This document shows positions 17,775 through 26,703 of a DNA stretch of 41,219 nucleotides, in pieces (position 1 is the first letter of the stretch; each line of letters starts with the position of its first letter). The stretch is taken from positions 1-41,219 of the forward strand of contig JAIKWV010000004.1 of assembly GCA_024684435.1 (NCBI GenBank). The letters run 5' to 3'. The translations under genes and the position numbers were made by a program. The stretch comes from Clostridiales bacterium. GTDB taxonomy: Bacteria > Bacillota > Clostridia > Oscillospirales > Acutalibacteraceae. The notes beneath the pieces are model-generated. The model was not told the DNA's origin, made no database searches, and saw only the letters and a list, made by a program, of their open reading frames with translations.

Positions 17775-18635
17775 ATGAAAAATCTTTCGGACATAGGTGT
17801 GATAAAAGAGATACTCTCCCGGCACGGCTTTAATTTTTCCAAGTCGCTGGGTCAGAATTTTCTGATAAATCCCTCCGTCTGCCCCCGTATGGCGGAGGAG
17901 TGCGGAGCCGACGGAAACACGGGGGTCATTGAAATAGGTCCGGGGATAGGCGTGCTCACGGCGGAGCTCGCCAAGGTCGCCGGCAAGGTGGTCTCCGTGG
18001 AGCTGGACAGCAAGCTTCTGCCTGTACTGGAGGAGACTATCGGGGATTTCGACAACGTGAAAATTATTAACGGGGATGTCCTGAAAATCGATCTGCACAG
18101 GCTCGTTGCGGAGGAGTTCCCCGGCATGAAAGTGGTGGTGTGCGCAAACCTGCCGTACTACATAACCTCCCCCATAATCATGTATCTTCTGGAGAGCCGT
18201 CTGCCGGTGGAGAGCATAACCGTCATGGTGCAGAAGGAAGCGGCACAGCGGCTCTGCGCTCAGGTGGGGAGCAGGCAGTCCGGAGCGGTGACCGTGGCGG
18301 TGAATTACTACGCCGAGGCGGAAAAGCTCTTTGACGTCTCAAGGGGCTCGTTCATGCCTGCGCCTAACGTTGACAGCGCTGTGATACGGCTCACCGTGAG
18401 GAAGGAGCCTCCCGTTTCCGTCAGCGATGAGGCGGGCTTTTTCAGGATGGTGCGCGCCTCCTTCGGACAGAGACGCAAGACCGCTCCGAACTCCATAAGC
18501 GCCGGCATGGGCATAGAAAAGTCCAGGGTCGCCGCCGCTCTGGAGGAGATAGGATATCCCCTCACCGTTCGGGCGGAGAGCCTGAATATGGATGAGCTGG
18601 CGGAGCTTTTTGAGGCAATAAAACGACAGCTGTAA
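17775..18635 (+). CDS. rsmA: 16S rRNA (adenine(1518)-N6/adenine(1519)-N6)-dimethyltransferase
   Basis: RsmA/KsgA (286 aa), which dimethylates two adenines in the 3' hairpin of 16S rRNA late in 30S assembly. SAM motif I is VIEIGPGIGVLTAEL, catalytic motif IV is ANLPYYITSPI, and the opening GQNFLINPSV is typical. I choose ATG 17775, which matches the usual N-terminus and has AGG-rich sequence just upstream; the reading frame is open from 17673. It ends 73 bp before the ylmC-like gene, and its terminator hairpin overlaps that gene's ribosome binding site. Confidence 0.96.
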   Translation: MKNLSDIGVIKEILSRHGFNFSKSLGQNFLINPSVCPRMAEECGADGNTGVIEIGPGIGVLTAELAKVAGKVVSVELDSKLLPVLEETIGDFDNVKIINGDVLKIDLHRLVAEEFPGMKVVVCANLPYYITSPIIMYLLESRLPVESITVMVQKEAAQRLCAQVGSRQSGAVTVAVNYYAEAEKLFDVSRGSFMPAPNVDSAVIRLTVRKEPPVSVSDEAGFFRMVRASFGQRRKTAPNSISAGMGIEKSRVAAALEEIGYPLTVRAESLNMDELAELFEAIKRQL

Positions 18636-18665
18636 CCAAGTGAATAAAACACACATTTTTCATAT

Positions 18666-18706
18666 AAAAACACCTTCGCTCATAAAAATATGGCGGAGGT
18701 GTTTTT
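18666..18706 (+). terminator. rsmA terminator hairpin that contains the next gene's ribosome binding site
   Basis: AAAAACACCTTCGC (18666-18679) pairs with GCGGAGGTGTTTTT (18693-18706), a 14-bp stem with one G-U pair, ending in a run of six T. The 3' arm includes GGAGGT (18695-18700), the site for the GTG start at 18708. Confidence 0.75.
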
Positions 18707-18707
18707 T

Positions 18708-19004
18708 GTGAATTGCTGTATTACCGAGCTGAGGAACAAGGACGTTATCGACAAGCAAACCGGCTGTCGGATAGGCAACGTGTGCGACGTGGAGGTGGAC
18801 ACCTGCTGCGGAAAGTTGGCGGCGATAGTGGTCGCCGGCAGACTTCGTATGTTCGGCTTGCTGGGCAGGGACGACATACATATCCCATGGGAGGATATCG
18901 ACGTTATCGGCGACGACACGATCCTTGTCAGCACAAAAAACTGTCCGCCCTGCTCACCGCGGCAGCGGGGAAGACAGAGCGGATTTTCAAATTTCTTTAA
19001 ATAA
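18708..19004 (+). CDS. YlmC/YmxH family PRC-barrel sporulation protein
   Basis: A 98-residue PRC-barrel protein of the YlmC/YmxH group. The core is ITELRNKDVIDKQTGCRIGNVCDVEVD, split here only by family-typical variation, followed by GRDDIHIPWEDIDVIGDDTILV. These are small proteins of spore-forming Firmicutes with a beta-barrel fold and no firm molecular function. I choose the GTG at 18708 because GGAGGT lies exactly seven bases upstream and homologues start just before this motif; the ATG at 18690 has no site. Its cysteine-rich stretches (CC near residues 3-4 and 27-28) are unusual. It is convergent with glyA, with a 1-bp gap. Confidence 0.82.
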   Translation: MNCCITELRNKDVIDKQTGCRIGNVCDVEVDTCCGKLAAIVVAGRLRMFGLLGRDDIHIPWEDIDVIGDDTILVSTKNCPPCSPRQRGRQSGFSNFFK

Positions 19005-19005
19005 A

Positions 19006-20256
19006 TTATTCGTAGAGCGGATATTTTTTGCAGATCTCGCAGACCCCGGTTTTTATGTATTCCTTGTTGTTCTCGAAATCTGTGGCGGCGAGGTTGATGA
19101 ACTCAGCTATCTTCTCCATGTCGGTCTCCACGAAGCCTCTGGACGTGACCGCTGCGGTGCCAAGTCTTATGCCGCTGGTGATGAAGGGCTTTTCCGGGTC
19201 GTTGGGGATGGCGTTCTTGTTGGCGGTGATGTAAACTTCGTCCAGCCTCTGCTCAAGCTCCTTGCCTGTGATGCCCTTGGAGCGGAGATCCACCAGCATA
19301 AGGTGATTGTCCGTACCGCCGGAAACAAGATCCACGCCTCTGCTCAGAAGCCCGTTGGCAAGCGCGGCGCTGTTCTTGACTATCTGACGCTGATATTCCT
19401 TGAACTCCGGCTTGAGAGCTTCGCCGAAGCAGACCGCCTTCGCGGCGATGATGTGCATGAGCGGACCGCCTTGATTGCCGGGGAAAATGCCCTTGTTTAT
19501 GGTCTTGCCCAGCTCATCTTTGCAGAGGATGAGACCGCCTCTGGGACCTCTCAGGGTCTTGTGGGTGGTGGATGTCACCACGTCCGCGTAGGGCATGGGT
19601 GAGGGATGGACTCCCGCCGCTACAAGGCCGGCGATGTGAGCCATGTCCACCATGAAATACGCGCCCACGCTCTTTGAGATCGCGCTCATGCGCTCAAAGT
19701 CGATTATCCTGGGATATGCTGAGGCGCCGGCGACTATGAGCTTGGGCTTGTACTCATTTGCCATTGCTTCCAGAGCGTCGTAATCAATAACGCCGTGGTC
19801 ATTGACCCCGTAGGGTATAAAGTTATATATGCGGCCGCTGGCGTTTACCGGGGAACCGTGGGTCAGGTGACCGCCGTGAGCAAGGCTCATGCCGAGCACG
19901 GTGTCGCCGGGGTTGAGCAGGGCGGCGTATACTGCTAAATTCGCCTGAGAGCCGGAGTGGGGCTGTACGTTCGCCCACTCTGCGCCGAAGAGCTCCTTTG
20001 CCCGCTGGATGGCGATATTCTCCACCTCGTCCACACATTCGCAGCCGCCGTAGTAGCGCTTGCCGGGGTAACCCTCGGCGTACTTGTTGGTCAGCACGCT
20101 GCCCATTGCGGCGATGACCGCGGGGGAGACAAGGTTCTCCGATGCTATCAGCTCAATGTTGCGGCGCTGGCGATCCAGCTCCTTCTGCATGGCGGCGCCC
20201 ACGATGGGGTCTGTCTGGGAAACAAAGCCGATGCTGTCGATGAGGTTTGAAAACAT
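19006..20256 (-). CDS. glyA: Serine hydroxymethyltransferase
   Basis: GlyA (416 aa), a PLP enzyme that converts serine and tetrahydrofolate to glycine and 5,10-methylene-THF. The PLP lysine is in [13 protein letters not shown]. The substrate-binding region [14 protein letters not shown] and [17 protein letters not shown] are classic. I take ATG 20256 ([11 protein letters not shown]) as the start. A TTG six bases earlier lies closer to the GGAAGG site and is also possible, while the longest reading (from 20295) has no site. It has its own promoter at 20317-20345. Confidence 0.97.
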   Translation of the reverse strand: MFSNLIDSIGFVSQTDPIVGAAMQKELDRQRRNIELIASENLVSPAVIAAMGSVLTNKYAEGYPGKRYYGGCECVDEVENIAIQRAKELFGAEWANVQPHSGSQANLAVYAALLNPGDTVLGMSLAHGGHLTHGSPVNASGRIYNFIPYGVNDHGVIDYDALEAMANEYKPKLIVAGASAYPRIIDFERMSAISKSVGAYFMVDMAHIAGLVAAGVHPSPMPYADVVTSTTHKTLRGPRGGLILCKDELGKTINKGIFPGNQGGPLMHIIAAKAVCFGEALKPEFKEYQRQIVKNSAALANGLLSRGVDLVSGGTDNHLMLVDLRSKGITGKELEQRLDEVYITANKNAIPNDPEKPFITSGIRLGTAAVTSRGFVETDMEKIAEFINLAATDFENNKEYIKTGVCEICKKYPLYE

Positions 20257-20316
20257 AAGCAAAACAATCCTTCCGTAAAATCGTCTTAATGACAATCCTG
20301 CAAATTAACTTGTAAA

Positions 20317-20345
20317 ATGATAACATAAAATATATGTACCGTCAA
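20317..20345 (-). promoter_or_regulatory. Promoter of glyA
   Basis: On the minus strand TTGACG (20345-20340) and TATCAT (20322-20317) are spaced by 17 bases, about 60 bp before the glyA start. I see no glycine riboswitch in the short leader. Confidence 0.7.
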
Positions 20346-20370
20346 TGTTAAAAATGCCCGAATAAACTTC

Positions 20371-21249
20371 TTAATTGCCGGATATTTCGGCAATTATTTT
20401 CTGCATTTCCTCCGGAGGCGGGGCGGTGAAGGTCATGACCTCTCCGGTGACCGGGTGGGTGAGAGTCATTTTCCCGCAGTGCAGGAGCTGATGACCGATG
20501 TCCGTGCGGCAGTCGCCGTACATCACGTCCCCGACAAGTATGTGACCGATATGTGAAAAATGCACACGTATCTGATGGGTCTTGCCTGTCTCGGGATTTA
20601 CCCTTACAAGGGTCATGCCGTTCCCGGAGCTTACCGCCTCCCAGCGGGTCAGGGCGGGCTCTCCGCCTTCGCCGCAGGCGCGGAGAGTTTTCCTTGCGTC
20701 CGGGCGTATTATAGGCTCGTTTATGACGCCGTCTCCGCTGAGTATTCCGTTGACGACAGCCAGGTATTCTTTTTTGAAATTTCCCGTCAAACGTGAGGCG
20801 CTGTAAGGATTAAGAGCGCATACGATCAGCCCGGAGGTACCCTTGTCCAGCCTGCCGATGGCGCGGAAAACAGCGCTTTTGCCCCGGGAGTTCAGGTGCC
20901 ACGCCACGGCGTTCGCCACCGTGTCGCCCTGATGGTTATGGGTGGGGTGCATGGCTATGAAGGGGGACTTGTTAATCACCAGTATGTCCTCGTCCTCATA
21001 CACTATGTCCAATGGGTATTCCGCCGCCTCTGCCTGAGCCTCATCGTTCGGAATATTCACTGATATGATATCGCCTGTATGTATCGCGTCAACGGTGCGG
21101 GCGTGCTCTCCGTTGAGCATTATCCCGTCGTCAAAGGTCTTGAGTCTGCGCACTAATTTTGAGGAAAGCTTTGCACTTCCCCGCAGGAAGTGGAGTACCC
21201 GCCTGCCGTCGTAATCGGCGGTGACGGTGAATTTCAGTTCTCTGGACAA
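20371..21249 (-). CDS. RluA/RluD-family pseudouridine synthase
   Basis: An RNA pseudouridine synthase of 292 aa. An S4-like N-terminal region is followed by the catalytic motif GRLDKGTSGLIVCA, with the essential Asp, and by the motifs INKSPFIAMHPT and TGKTHQIRVHFSHIGH. The family modifies uridines in 23S rRNA or tRNA; the exact site cannot be read from sequence. The start is TTG 21249, seven bases after GGAGGG. The upstream TTG at 21264 overlaps that site and is rejected. It lies upstream of glyA on the same strand with a 114-bp gap that holds the glyA promoter. Confidence 0.92.
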   Translation of the reverse strand: MSRELKFTVTADYDGRRVLHFLRGSAKLSSKLVRRLKTFDDGIMLNGEHARTVDAIHTGDIISVNIPNDEAQAEAAEYPLDIVYEDEDILVINKSPFIAMHPTHNHQGDTVANAVAWHLNSRGKSAVFRAIGRLDKGTSGLIVCALNPYSASRLTGNFKKEYLAVVNGILSGDGVINEPIIRPDARKTLRACGEGGEPALTRWEAVSSGNGMTLVRVNPETGKTHQIRVHFSHIGHILVGDVMYGDCRTDIGHQLLHCGKMTLTHPVTGEVMTFTAPPPEEMQKIIAEISGN

Positions 21250-21303
21250 AATAAATCCCTCCAATGTGTTGCCTATTATATCAGTAAATGTTATAATTGT
21301 AAA

Positions 21304-21735
21304 GTAGGGGTCGACGACCTCGGCGATCCGAAAACAGCCTTCCTCTCAGAGGAAGGTGGCGCCGCGAAGCGGTGACGGAAGGAGTAAAAACTCCCTCAAT
21401 GAGGGAGCCTCTTTCGGCACGCATGTATGCGTGCCCTACGGAGGATGAGTGATCCGTTTTGTCATTGTAGGGGTCGACGACCTCGGCGACCCGAAAACAG
21501 CCTTCCTCTCAGAGGAAGGTGGCGCCGCGAAGCGGTGACGGAAGGAGTAAAAGCTCCTTTAATGAGGGAGCCTCTTTCGACACGCATGTATGCGTGCCCT
21601 ACGGAGGATGAGTGATCCGTTTTGTCATTGTAGGGGTCGACGACCTCGGCGTTCCGAAAACAGCCTTCATCCCCGAGGAAGGTGGCGCCGCGAAGCGGTG
21701 ACGGAAGGAGTAAAAACTCCCTCAATGAGGGAGCC
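21304..21735. repeat. Tandem 163-bp intergenic repeat, two full units and one partial
   Basis: Units begin at 21304, 21467 and 21630, each with GTAGGGGTCGACGACCTCGG, and are nearly identical; the third stops after about 106 bp. Each unit carries several nested inverted repeats: CTTCCTCT/AGAGGAAG, CTCCCTCA/TGAGGGAG, GGCACGCAT/ATGCGTGCC and CGGA/TCCG. The open frames across it are by-products of the repeat. It fills most of the 539-bp gap between the pseudouridine synthase and cca genes. This resembles palindromic dispersed repeats common in Oscillospiraceae genomes. A fragment of the same repeat occurs at 27783. Confidence 0.92.
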
Positions 21736-21788
21736 ACGCCTTGCTCCGGCACCCGAACAATTCCGCATCAAAAAAGTGTGGTGTTTTT

Positions 21789-23054
21789 TTGAAGATCAAC
21801 ATTCCCGACAACGTAAAAATGATACTGGACAGGCTCGGCGCGGGTGGCTATTCGGCCTACTGCGTAGGGGGCTGCGTTCGGGACGCCCTTCTGGGCAAGA
21901 CCCCGGAGGACTGGGACATCACCACCTCCGCTCTGCCTGCGGAGATAAAAGATGTTTTTTCTGATTTTAAAACGGTGGACACCGGCATAAAGCACGGCAC
22001 TGTTGCCGTTATAGTAGATCACGTTCCCTACGAGGTCACCACCTTCCGGGTGGACGGCAGTTATTCCGACAATCGGCATCCGGACACCGTGAGTTTCTCC
22101 GGGGACGTGGAGGACGATCTCAGCCGCCGGGACTTCACCGTCAACGCCATGGCGTACAATGAGGACGGACTTGTGGACTGCTTAGGCGGCGCGGAGGACA
22201 TTTCCCGCCGGATCATCCGCTGTGTGGGGGACGCTGACAGGCGGTTCACCGAGGACGCCCTGCGCATCATGCGCGCCCTGCGTTTTTCCTCCGTTTTGGG
22301 CTTTGAGATCGAACCCGGCACAAGGGCGAGCCTGACGGCGAAAAAAGATCTGCTTAAAAATATTGCCATGGAGAGGATCACAAGCGAGCTGCTGAAGCTC
22401 ATCACGGGCGAAAAATTCCGTGATATTTTTATGGAATATCATGATGTTATTTTTACGGCTGTCCCGGAGCTTGGGGAATTATATTCACACCTGCCCGACA
22501 GCGTTCTGCAAACGAACCTTGCCGCCGCGTCGCTTCTGCCTCCCGATCCTGTAAAACGCATGGCGGCGCTAACGTCCTTTTCCGGCGGATCTGACGACCC
22601 GCCTGAAAGAGCGGAAGTCTGCAAAACTGTTCTGCGCAGTATGAGGCTTTCAAATAAATTCGTTTTGGCGGCATGCTGCCTTGCGGGACACAGGGCTGTT
22701 GAGTTGAACAACGACACGGATGTAAAGTACTGCCTGGGCAAATTGGGATACGACGCGTTTTTTGATCTGATCGAATTGCAACGGGCGGACGCAGAGACGC
22801 GGAACGACCGGGAAAAATTACTCAGACTGATATCCGCGGAGGAGCTTGCCCGTCAGATGCGGAGCGACGGAGCCTGTGTGCGGCAGAGCGATCTTAAAGT
22901 GAGCGGTGATTTTCTTGCGCGGGAATTCGGCTTGCAGGGTCCGCAGATAGGCGCCTGCCTTGACGAGCTGCTCCGCGCCGTTGTGGAGGGAAAGGTGCAA
23001 AATACCCCCTCTGAGCTGGCAAAATTTGCAGAAAAAATTACAAAAACGTTGTAA
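21789..23054 (+). CDS. cca: CCA tRNA nucleotidyltransferase
   Basis: Class II CCA-adding enzyme (421 aa) that builds or repairs the 3' CCA end of tRNAs. The head domain is GGCVRDALLGKTPEDWDITTSA, with the catalytic DxD. RRDFTVNAMAYN and the RRIIRCVGDADRRFTEDALRIMRALRF motif follow, then a helical body and tail. Homologues begin close to KINIPDNV, so I choose TTG 21789; the ribosome binding site there is weak. The frame is open further upstream, but that part runs through the repeat. It stands alone after the repeat array. Confidence 0.9.
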   Translation: MKINIPDNVKMILDRLGAGGYSAYCVGGCVRDALLGKTPEDWDITTSALPAEIKDVFSDFKTVDTGIKHGTVAVIVDHVPYEVTTFRVDGSYSDNRHPDTVSFSGDVEDDLSRRDFTVNAMAYNEDGLVDCLGGAEDISRRIIRCVGDADRRFTEDALRIMRALRFSSVLGFEIEPGTRASLTAKKDLLKNIAMERITSELLKLITGEKFRDIFMEYHDVIFTAVPELGELYSHLPDSVLQTNLAAASLLPPDPVKRMAALTSFSGGSDDPPERAEVCKTVLRSMRLSNKFVLAACCLAGHRAVELNNDTDVKYCLGKLGYDAFFDLIELQRADAETRNDREKLLRLISAEELARQMRSDGACVRQSDLKVSGDFLAREFGLQGPQIGACLDELLRAVVEGKVQNTPSELAKFAEKITKTL

Positions 23055-23106
23055 AAAAGTCGAATCTTGTACATAATATCCAAAAATTAAATGCAATTAT
23101 CGTTGC

Positions 23107-23138
23107 TTTTTTGCACGTGGGACGCAAAATTTTTTTAC
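23107..23138 (+). terminator. Possible weak terminator after cca
   Basis: TTTTGC and GCAAAA form a 6-bp stem around ACGTGGGAC, followed by a run of seven T. It lies about 55 bp past the cca stop and 9 bp before the next promoter. The stem is weak, so this is tentative. Confidence 0.4.
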
Positions 23139-23146
23139 CGGCGCTA

Positions 23147-23176
23147 TTGACAAGATTAGTTTATATGCTTTATAAT
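23147..23176 (+). promoter_or_regulatory. Sigma-A promoter of the secreted protein/peptide operon
   Basis: TTGACA (23147-23152) and TATAAT (23171-23176) are exact consensus hexamers with an 18-base spacer. The predicted transcript has a leader of about 150 nt before the ATG at 23336, with CCCGC (23226-23230) able to pair with GCGGG (23257-23261). Confidence 0.8.
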
Positions 23177-23335
23177 AAAGTCAATGTCGGTGACGTGGGC
23201 ATACGTGCGTCCGTACGTGTGCGTCCCCGCTCCCGTGTTGCGTTTGTTCAGCGCTTGCGGGAACGACATAATTTATGTAAGTTAGTCGGGCAGTTTTCCA
23301 ACCTGGCAACTAAAAAAAGAAATGGAGATGGAAAA

Positions 23336-26300
23336 ATGAACAAGGCAAAGAAAATCCTCGCACTCCTCATGGCTTTGTGCATGGCGATCGGCGTGTTCTC
23401 CGTTCCCGTATTCGCGGGCAGCCTTCAGGCTGAGATCGACGCAGCCGCAGCCGGCAGCACAATTTCATGGGGAGGAATCTCGGGTCCTGTCGTTATCTCC
23501 AAAGACCTTACAATCGTGTTTGACGCCGGTTCACAGGTCTGGAGCAGCGACGCAACTCCCGCGATCACAATCAAGGATGGCGTAAAGGTCACACTTGACG
23601 GCGTTAATGCCGGCGTTACATCGTATGATGATTTCAGCAGATACGATGCAGAAGACCTTTTTGATGCTTATCTTGCAGCATCTGTTCCCGCCATCAGAGT
23701 TCAGAACAATGCTGAGCTCAACCTTAAGAACTCTGTCGTATCAGGCGGCGAGGCTAAGGTAGTTTCTACGGACATCTTTGTTCCCGTAGGCGCAGGTATC
23801 GAAACTTACAACAACTCAGCGATCAACATCGAAAACTCCATCGTTTTTGGTTCATGGGGCGTTGAGAACACTTCCTCCACAACCGTCAAGATCGGTGCTA
23901 CCAGCATCGTTGCCGGTTACATGGACGCAACAAACTGCCTTTACAGGACAAGCGTTGCTACAGGTTCTTACAAGCTCACATCCAAAGAGTTTGTTGAGTC
24001 CTTCATCAACTTTGAGCTTGACGAAGAGCAGACTCCCATCGCTGACCAGCTTCTCGGCGACAGAGTTTGGGTCGTTGTAGAAGATGCTCCCGAGGCTCTT
24101 GCAAACCTCACAGCAGATTGCCTTGACGGCGTAGCAACAATTTCCTTCGATGCTGAGGATACCCTTTGGGTTCCCACCACCATCACTGTTGACGGTCTTG
24201 GCACACAGGCTCTTGTTCTTGACGCAGACAAGTACACAGCTACCTTCACAGGCGTTGACTCAGGCGAATACGATGTAGCAGTTGACTATCAGCTTCGCAC
24301 CGATCTCGGTGAGGCTGCTGAAAAGATCAATACCTTCATTGATGATTTCGCAAGAGATTATTGGCCGGATCTTAACGACAACATCAACACCATGGTTATC
24401 GACCATCTCCTTGAGGTTGCCGCTGAAGATATTGAACCCCAGCTTAAGGACGCTTACGAAACTATCTATAACTTCTATCTTGATTATATGTTTGAAGGCT
24501 CTCCCGTATGGGCGTTCAAAGATGATTTCTCAGCGATCAAGACTCAGCTCCACTGGATCATCGGTGACGATATGGTAAAAGAGATCACCGGTCAGGATAT
24601 CAACCCCAAATTCTCAAGAGGCATTGGTTCTTACAACAAGATCCTCAACTACTTCAAGGATCTCAAGGCTAAGGAAGATATAGTTGCTAAGACTCGTTTC
24701 ATCATCGACAACTATGAGAACCTTTGGTATGATATCGCCGGCACAAAGGGCGACGCAGAGAACGATACACTTTACTCTCACGTTCTCGCTATATATAATG
24801 TATTGACAAAGCCCGGTATGCTTACAGACGTTCTCAACACTGTTGAAGAGCATCCTGAGCTGGCAGATCAGTTCGATCTTTCCGCTATAGATGACATCTA
24901 TGAGCTCAGAGATTTAATTAAGAATGTCATTGACGAGTTCGACGGTCCTCAGGGCGCAAGAGAGATGTACGAAGAGTTCGTTGGCGGCGCTGAGTTCAAT
25001 CAGTATCTTGAGTTCGCAAGCGAAGATTACCTCAGAGAAGGCGACAGACTCCTCACCAACATCAAGGATTACTATGCTCCTGATTTCGACGGCTCCAAGC
25101 TCCTTGTTAAGGAAACAGTTATAGAAGATTCTGTTGAAATAGAGAATGTTCTTTCCGCTGTAACCCTTACTTATGATGCTAACGGCGGTATAGGCGCTCC
25201 CGAAGAGTTCACAGGCAAGGGCGCTATCACCCTTTCAACCGATAAGCCCACAAGAGAAGGCTTCTTCTTCAGAGGTTGGGCAACCACCGCTGGCGCAACA
25301 GTTGAAGAGTACATCGCAGGCGATGACTTCAACCTTGTAGCTGACACCACCCTCTTTGCTGTATGGGCAGAGGAAGTTGCTCCCAGCGAAGGCATCCAGA
25401 CAGAGGTCTCCGTTGAAGGTTCAGGTAAAGTTTACTCTTCAACCATCCAGACCCGTGGTCTTAATAATCCCGAAATAGTTTACTCATACAACACATTCAC
25501 ACTTACAGCTGTTGATGTTGATGGCATATTCGTATTCTGGAAGAACACAGAGACAGGTAAGGTCTGGAGCTACGACGCACAGATCACCATCACTCCTCTC
25601 AACGCGAAGAAGCTTACAGCTGTATTCATGTATGATGAAGAGGGCGACTCCTGCGCATTCATAAACGAGAACGGCGCTGCTAAGGATACGGGCTACGATC
25701 TTGAAGACGCTCCCGAAGTTCCCGCAACACTTTACAACGGAACCCTTAAGCTTGATACCCCCGCTTGGACACTTGTTGCTGAAAAGGGTAACTACATTAA
25801 GGTTTACAGAGTAAACTATGTAGTAAACGACACAGCGGCTGCAGACGTAACAGTCACAGTCGAGGGCGGTGCTTTTTGGAACATTGATAATAGTGCTCCT
25901 TACGCAGAGGCAACCAGGGGCTACAAGTTCAAGGATGCTGTTTATGTAGTAGCAGAGGATCAGGATAACTTCAGCTACTGGAAGGATCAGAATGACAAGA
26001 TCGTCAGCTACGCTGCTAACTACGCCTTCGTTGCTACCCGCAACGTAGAGCTTACAGCAGTAAGCAATGTTGCAGTTGAAGAGGATGTTGCTCTGAACAC
26101 AGTCTTTGTACTTGCAGAGAGCGGCGATATGAACATCTTTGCAGAAAGATCTATCGCAGCAGGTTCAACCAAGAAGGTTATCGAGGTTGGTTCACTTGTA
26201 TCTATCAAGGGCAGCCTTGATGATGAAGACATCAAGATCGGTGTCAGCGGCGTTTCAAGATCAGTCGATCAGATAACCGGCGGCACATATCCCGCAAACG

Positions 26301-26470
26301 GTACTTATTGGACGACCCTTAGCGCAGCAACAATTGCACGTATCCAGAGCGGCATTGCTCAGAACCAGAATTATAAACTTCGCGCCCGCGGCTACATCAT
26401 AGTTCAGGATACAGTCACCGGCGTTGTTGAGCCGATATATTCTGAGACAGTAACTTATCCTTTCGCATAA
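23336..26470 (+). CDS. Large secreted protein with an InlB-type (Listeria-Bacteroides) repeat
   Basis: A 1044-residue exported protein. The signal peptide (residues 1-27: MNKAKK, a hydrophobic run, then VPVFA) fixes the start at ATG 23336, which has GGAG eight bases upstream; the frame is open from 23111 but that extension is not a signal peptide. Residues about 28-220 look like a beta-helix-type region. A helical acidic middle follows (about 320-590). Residues about 608-680 form one InlB B-repeat (YDANGG, GFFFRGWAT, LFAVWAEE), and beta-rich domains follow to the C-terminus. There is no LPXTG, SLH or C-terminal membrane anchor, so attachment is unclear. Its codon use is strongly biased toward a small set, which suggests high expression. 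It is the first gene before two small peptide genes. Confidence 0.85.
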   Translation: MNKAKKILALLMALCMAIGVFSVPVFAGSLQAEIDAAAAGSTISWGGISGPVVISKDLTIVFDAGSQVWSSDATPAITIKDGVKVTLDGVNAGVTSYDDFSRYDAEDLFDAYLAASVPAIRVQNNAELNLKNSVVSGGEAKVVSTDIFVPVGAGIETYNNSAINIENSIVFGSWGVENTSSTTVKIGATSIVAGYMDATNCLYRTSVATGSYKLTSKEFVESFINFELDEEQTPIADQLLGDRVWVVVEDAPEALANLTADCLDGVATISFDAEDTLWVPTTITVDGLGTQALVLDADKYTATFTGVDSGEYDVAVDYQLRTDLGEAAEKINTFIDDFARDYWPDLNDNINTMVIDHLLEVAAEDIEPQLKDAYETIYNFYLDYMFEGSPVWAFKDDFSAIKTQLHWIIGDDMVKEITGQDINPKFSRGIGSYNKILNYFKDLKAKEDIVAKTRFIIDNYENLWYDIAGTKGDAENDTLYSHVLAIYNVLTKPGMLTDVLNTVEEHPELADQFDLSAIDDIYELRDLIKNVIDEFDGPQGAREMYEEFVGGAEFNQYLEFASEDYLREGDRLLTNIKDYYAPDFDGSKLLVKETVIEDSVEIENVLSAVTLTYDANGGIGAPEEFTGKGAITLSTDKPTREGFFFRGWATTAGATVEEYIAGDDFNLVADTTLFAVWAEEVAPSEGIQTEVSVEGSGKVYSSTIQTRGLNNPEIVYSYNTFTLTAVDVDGIFVFWKNTETGKVWSYDAQITITPLNAKKLTAVFMYDEEGDSCAFINENGAAKDTGYDLEDAPEVPATLYNGTLKLDTPAWTLVAEKGNYIKVYRVNYVVNDTAAADVTVTVEGGAFWNIDNSAPYAEATRGYKFKDAVYVVAEDQDNFSYWKDQNDKIVSYAANYAFVATRNVELTAVSNVAVEEDVALNTVFVLAESGDMNIFAERSIAAGSTKKVIEVGSLVSIKGSLDDEDIKIGVSGVSRSVDQITGGTYPANGTYWTTLSAATIARIQSGIAQNQNYKLRARGYIIVQDTVTGVVEPIYSETVTYPFA

Positions 26471-26501
26471 GCTTTTTGCTAAATGTCCTTAGGAGATGGT
26501 T

Positions 26502-26645
26502 ATGATGAAAGATTATGAAGCACCTCAGATCGAATGGCTTCGGTTTGATGTGTACGAAATTATGACAACCAGCTCTTCCACCGGCAAAGATCTTGGCGGA
26601 GACGCTCTCGCAGAATTAGGCGAGATCGAGGAAGAGCCCTGGTAA
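26502..26645 (+). CDS. Candidate RiPP precursor peptide 1 (Ser/Thr-rich core)
   Basis: A 47-residue peptide with AGGAG six bases before its ATG (26502; a second ATG follows at 26505), 31 bp after the secreted protein. The N-terminal part reads MKDYEAPQIEWLRFDVYEI, then MTTSSSTGK and an acidic tail ending EEEPW. Positions 2-16 share the pattern MKxYxxP(E/Q)(I/L)xxxxF(D/N) with the next peptide, while the rest is unrelated. A conserved leader with a variable tail is what is expected of ribosomally made, post-translationally modified peptides. There is no Cys. The TTSSST run offers hydroxyl side chains to the HPr-kinase-like protein downstream. The role is inferred from pattern and neighbours. 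Confidence 0.65.
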   Translation: MMKDYEAPQIEWLRFDVYEIMTTSSSTGKDLGGDALAELGEIEEEPW

Positions 26646-26703
26646 AATAACTAAGTGGTTAATTTTATCAATTATAAAAAATTGCGGAAGGAGGTAATTC
26701 GCA

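Noticed and set aside
20257-20370. Glycine riboswitch before glyA
   Set aside because: The leader after the promoter is only about 60 bases, too short for the tandem aptamers, and shows no matching core.
21304-21735. CRISPR array
   Set aside because: The unit is 163 bp with no unique spacers between short repeats, and no cas genes are present.
21427-21964. Open reading frames across the tandem repeat
   Set aside because: They repeat with the 163-bp unit on both strands and have no ribosome binding site or known domain; they arise from the repeat itself.
23111-23335. Longer N-terminus of the secreted protein (75 extra residues)
   Set aside because: It runs through the promoter and leader, and a clear signal peptide with a good site starts at 23336.
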